Below, piece by piece: positions 3,118-5,082 of a DNA stretch of 5,082 nucleotides. Numbering within the stretch: position 1 is the stretch's first letter; the number at the start of each line of letters is the position of its first letter. A model generated the notes under the pieces. That model was not told where the DNA came from. It saw only the letters and a program-made list of their open reading frames with translations, and ran no database searches. The translations under genes and the position numbers were made by a program. Source of the DNA: Flavobacteriaceae bacterium UBA4166 (GTDB lineage Bacteria; Bacteroidota; Bacteroidia; Flavobacteriales; Flavobacteriaceae); assembly GCA_002379985.1 (NCBI GenBank), contig DFVG01000011.1, forward strand, positions 66,233-71,314, written 5' to 3'.

Positions 3118-5082
3118 TTAAACGTTAGCAGTTCCTTTTGCCGCAGCGATCACTTCTTCTGAAATATTAGAAGGCGTTTCGGCATAGTGTGAAAATTCCA
3201 TGGTAGATGTGGCACGTCCTGAAGAAAGCGTACGCAAGGTTGTTACGTATCCAAACATCTCAGATAGTGGCACATCTGCTTTCACCACTTTGGCTCCAGC
3301 ACGGTCACCCATGTTATTTACCTGTCCGCGACGACGGTTCAAGTCACCTACAATGTCACCCATATTTTCTTCGGGAGTGATTACTTCCAACTTCATGATA
3401 GGCTCCATGATAACTGCCTTTGCAGCTTTCGCAGCGTTTTTGAATCCAAGCTTCGCAGCCAATTCGAACGACAACTGATCAGAATCCACATCGTGATAAG
3501 AACCATCCGTCAACGTTACTTTCATCGCTTCTACTTCATATCCTGCCAATGGACCATTTTGCATCGCCATTTTGAATCCTTTTTCAATGGATGGAATAAA
3601 TTCCTTAGGAACGTTACCACCCTTGATTTCAGAAACGAATTCCAATCCGTCTTTTCCTTCTTCAGCAGGTTCGATCGTAAATACGATATCCGCAAATTTA
3701 CCACGACCACCCGACTGCTTCTTGTACACTTCACGATGTTCTGCTCTACGCGTAATCGCTTCTTTGTACTCAACCTGAGGCTGTCCTTGATTCACTTCTA
3801 CCTTGAACTCACGACGCAAACGGTCTACAATGATATCCAAGTGAAGCTCACCCATACCAGAAATAATCGTTTGACCTGAAGCTTCATCGGTACGTACTTG
3901 AAAGGTTGGATCTTCTTCCGCCAACTTCGCAAGTGCCATCCCTAATTTATCCACATCAGCCTTTGTTTTAGGCTCTACAGCAATACCAATAACCGGATCT
4001 GGGAAATCCATAGATTCCAGAACGATTGGATGCTTTTCATCGGTTAGCGTATCTCCGGTCTTAATATCTTTAAAACCAACAGCTGCTCCAATGTCCCCAG
4101 CTTCAATATACTCGATCGCATTTTGCTTATTAGAGTGCATTTGGTAGATACGAGAAATACGTTCTTTCTTACCAGAACGATTGTTCAATACATAAGAACC
4201 CGCATCCAAACGACCAGAATAGGCACGGAAGAATGCCAAACGACCTACGAAAGGATCGGTAGCAATTTTAAAAGCCAAGGCAGCGAAAGGTGCTGTTACA
4301 TCTGGCTTTCTAACTTCTTCTTTTTCAGTATCAGGATTCACACCTACGATACCTTCTTTATCTACCGGTGAAGGCAAATAACGACATACAGCATCTAATA
4401 AGAACTGAACTCCTTTATTTTTAAAGGCAGATCCACAAACCATTGGGATAATTGCCATATCCATTACAGCAGCACGAAGCGCAGCATGCACTTCTTCCTC
4501 AGTAATAGAATCTTCATCTTCCATGAATTTTTCAAGAAGCTCTTCGTCATACGTAGCTACTTCCTCAATAAGAAGCGCACGGTACTTACGAGCCTCTTCC
4601 TTCATATCTTCAGGAATATCAACGACATCAAAAGTTGCTCCTTGAGTTTCGTCATGCCAAATGATTGCACGGTTCTTCACCAAGTCGATAATCCCTTTGA
4701 AATCTGCTTCATCACCAATATTCAATACAATTGGCACCGCATTAGATTTCAACATGTCTTTCACCTGCTGACACACAGCAAGGAAGTTAGACCCTTGACG
4801 GTCCATTTTGTTTACGAAACCAATACGAGGTACTTTATAGTTATCTGCTAAACGCCAGTTAGTTTCTGACTGAGGTTCTACCCCATCAACCGCACTAAAT
4901 AAAAATACCAATCCATCAAGAACACGCAATGAACGGTTTACCTCTACGGTAAAGTCAACGTGACCAGGAGTATCGATAATGTTAAAGTTGTATTCTTTAG
5001 TTTCGGGAGTTGGCTGTGCGTTTTCCAAAGGAAATCTCCAGGTACAGGTAGTTGCCGCAGAAGTAATGGTAATACCACGCTC
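3118..5082 (-). CDS. fusA: translation elongation factor G (5'-truncated by window)
   Basis: EF-G is the cytoplasmic GTPase that drives translocation and, with RRF, ribosome recycling. The window shows 654 C-terminal residues plus the stop; by comparison with E. coli EF-G about 57 residues are missing, including the P-loop. The frame is open to the window edge: upstream of the TTG at 5028 it encodes ERGITITSAATTCTW, the switch I motif, so that TTG is an internal Leu and not a start. Visible GTPase motifs are RGITITSA (2-9), DTPGH with the catalytic His (37-41), NKMD (91-94) and the GSA motif (217-219). Domain II starts near 263. Domain III has GMGELHLDII (409-418). Domain IV has the tip loops GGNVPKEFIP (488-497) and SYHDVDSDQ (528-536), and domain V has MEPIMKLEVITPEENMGDIV (559-578). 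It resembles the canonical Bacteroidota EF-G rather than a diverged paralogue. No tuf gene follows. Confidence 0.99.
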   Translation of the reverse strand, partial: ERGITITSAATTCTWRFPLENAQPTPETKEYNFNIIDTPGHVDFTVEVNRSLRVLDGLVFLFSAVDGVEPQSETNWRLADNYKVPRIGFVNKMDRQGSNFLAVCQQVKDMLKSNAVPIVLNIGDEADFKGIIDLVKNRAIIWHDETQGATFDVVDIPEDMKEEARKYRALLIEEVATYDEELLEKFMEDEDSITEEEVHAALRAAVMDMAIIPMVCGSAFKNKGVQFLLDAVCRYLPSPVDKEGIVGVNPDTEKEEVRKPDVTAPFAALAFKIATDPFVGRLAFFRAYSGRLDAGSYVLNNRSGKKERISRIYQMHSNKQNAIEYIEAGDIGAAVGFKDIKTGDTLTDEKHPIVLESMDFPDPVIGIAVEPKTKADVDKLGMALAKLAEEDPTFQVRTDEASGQTIISGMGELHLDIIVDRLRREFKVEVNQGQPQVEYKEAITRRAEHREVYKKQSGGRGKFADIVFTIEPAEEGKDGLEFVSEIKGGNVPKEFIPSIEKGFKMAMQNGPLAGYEVEAMKVTLTDGSYHDVDSDQLSFELAAKLGFKNAAKAAKAVIMEPIMKLEVITPEENMGDIVGDLNRRRGQVNNMGDRAGAKVVKADVPLSEMFGYVTTLRTLSSGRATSTMEFSHYAETPSNISEEVIAAAKGTANV

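Noticed and set aside
5026..5028. TTG at 5028 as the start of EF-G.
   Set aside because: The same frame continues upstream to the window edge and encodes the conserved switch I motif RGITITSA, so the TTG is an internal leucine codon and the true start is outside the window.

Overview
The window is an uninterrupted piece of a ribosomal-protein / translation-factor operon. Every gene lies on the minus strand, so transcription runs from base 5082 towards base 1. In transcription order it holds fusA (EF-G, 5' end cut off by the window), rpsJ (S10), a 176-base non-coding gap, then rplC (L3), rplD (L4), rplW (L23), rplB (L2) and rpsS (S19, 3' end cut off). No mobile element, tRNA, rRNA or CRISPR array is visible, and nothing on the plus strand looks like a real gene.

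The organism is most likely a member of the Bacteroidota, probably Flavobacteriia. Three things point that way. First, the EF-G and ribosomal proteins carry Bacteroidota-type variants, such as AATTCTW after the EF-G switch I motif and GSIGAASYP in L3. Second, fusA runs directly into rpsJ with 10 bases between them and no tuf gene, so the str and S10 operons are joined. Third, the starts lack Shine-Dalgarno sequences and are preceded by A/T-rich stretches. This is inferred from recognised protein sequence, not from a database search.

The genes are tightly packed: rplC and rplD overlap by one base (TAATG), and the gaps rplD-rplW, rplB-rpsS and fusA-rpsJ are 7, 6 and 10 bases. There are two exceptions. 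The 27-base rplW-rplB junction contains a perfect 8-bp inverted repeat that includes the rplW stop codon. The rpsJ-rplC gap (2626-2801) is the part worth attention. Read on the transcribed strand it holds, in order: a hairpin with a GGAA (GNRA-type) tetraloop right after the rpsJ stop; a possible 13-codon mini-ORF; a long A/U-rich hairpin; a G/C stem followed by seven T, which looks like an intrinsic terminator and shares bases with the A/U-rich hairpin; a further hairpin that would capture part of the U-run; and a perfect 14-bp tandem repeat abutting the rplC start.

The products work together. EF-G drives translocation. S10 and S19 are in the 30S head. L2, L3, L4 and L23 are early or structural 50S proteins around the peptidyl transferase centre and exit tunnel. 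The leader layout suggests, as inference only, an attenuation point that separates expression of fusA-rpsJ from the large-subunit genes downstream. This is where L4-type autoregulation might have moved once the S10 operon lost its own 5' leader.
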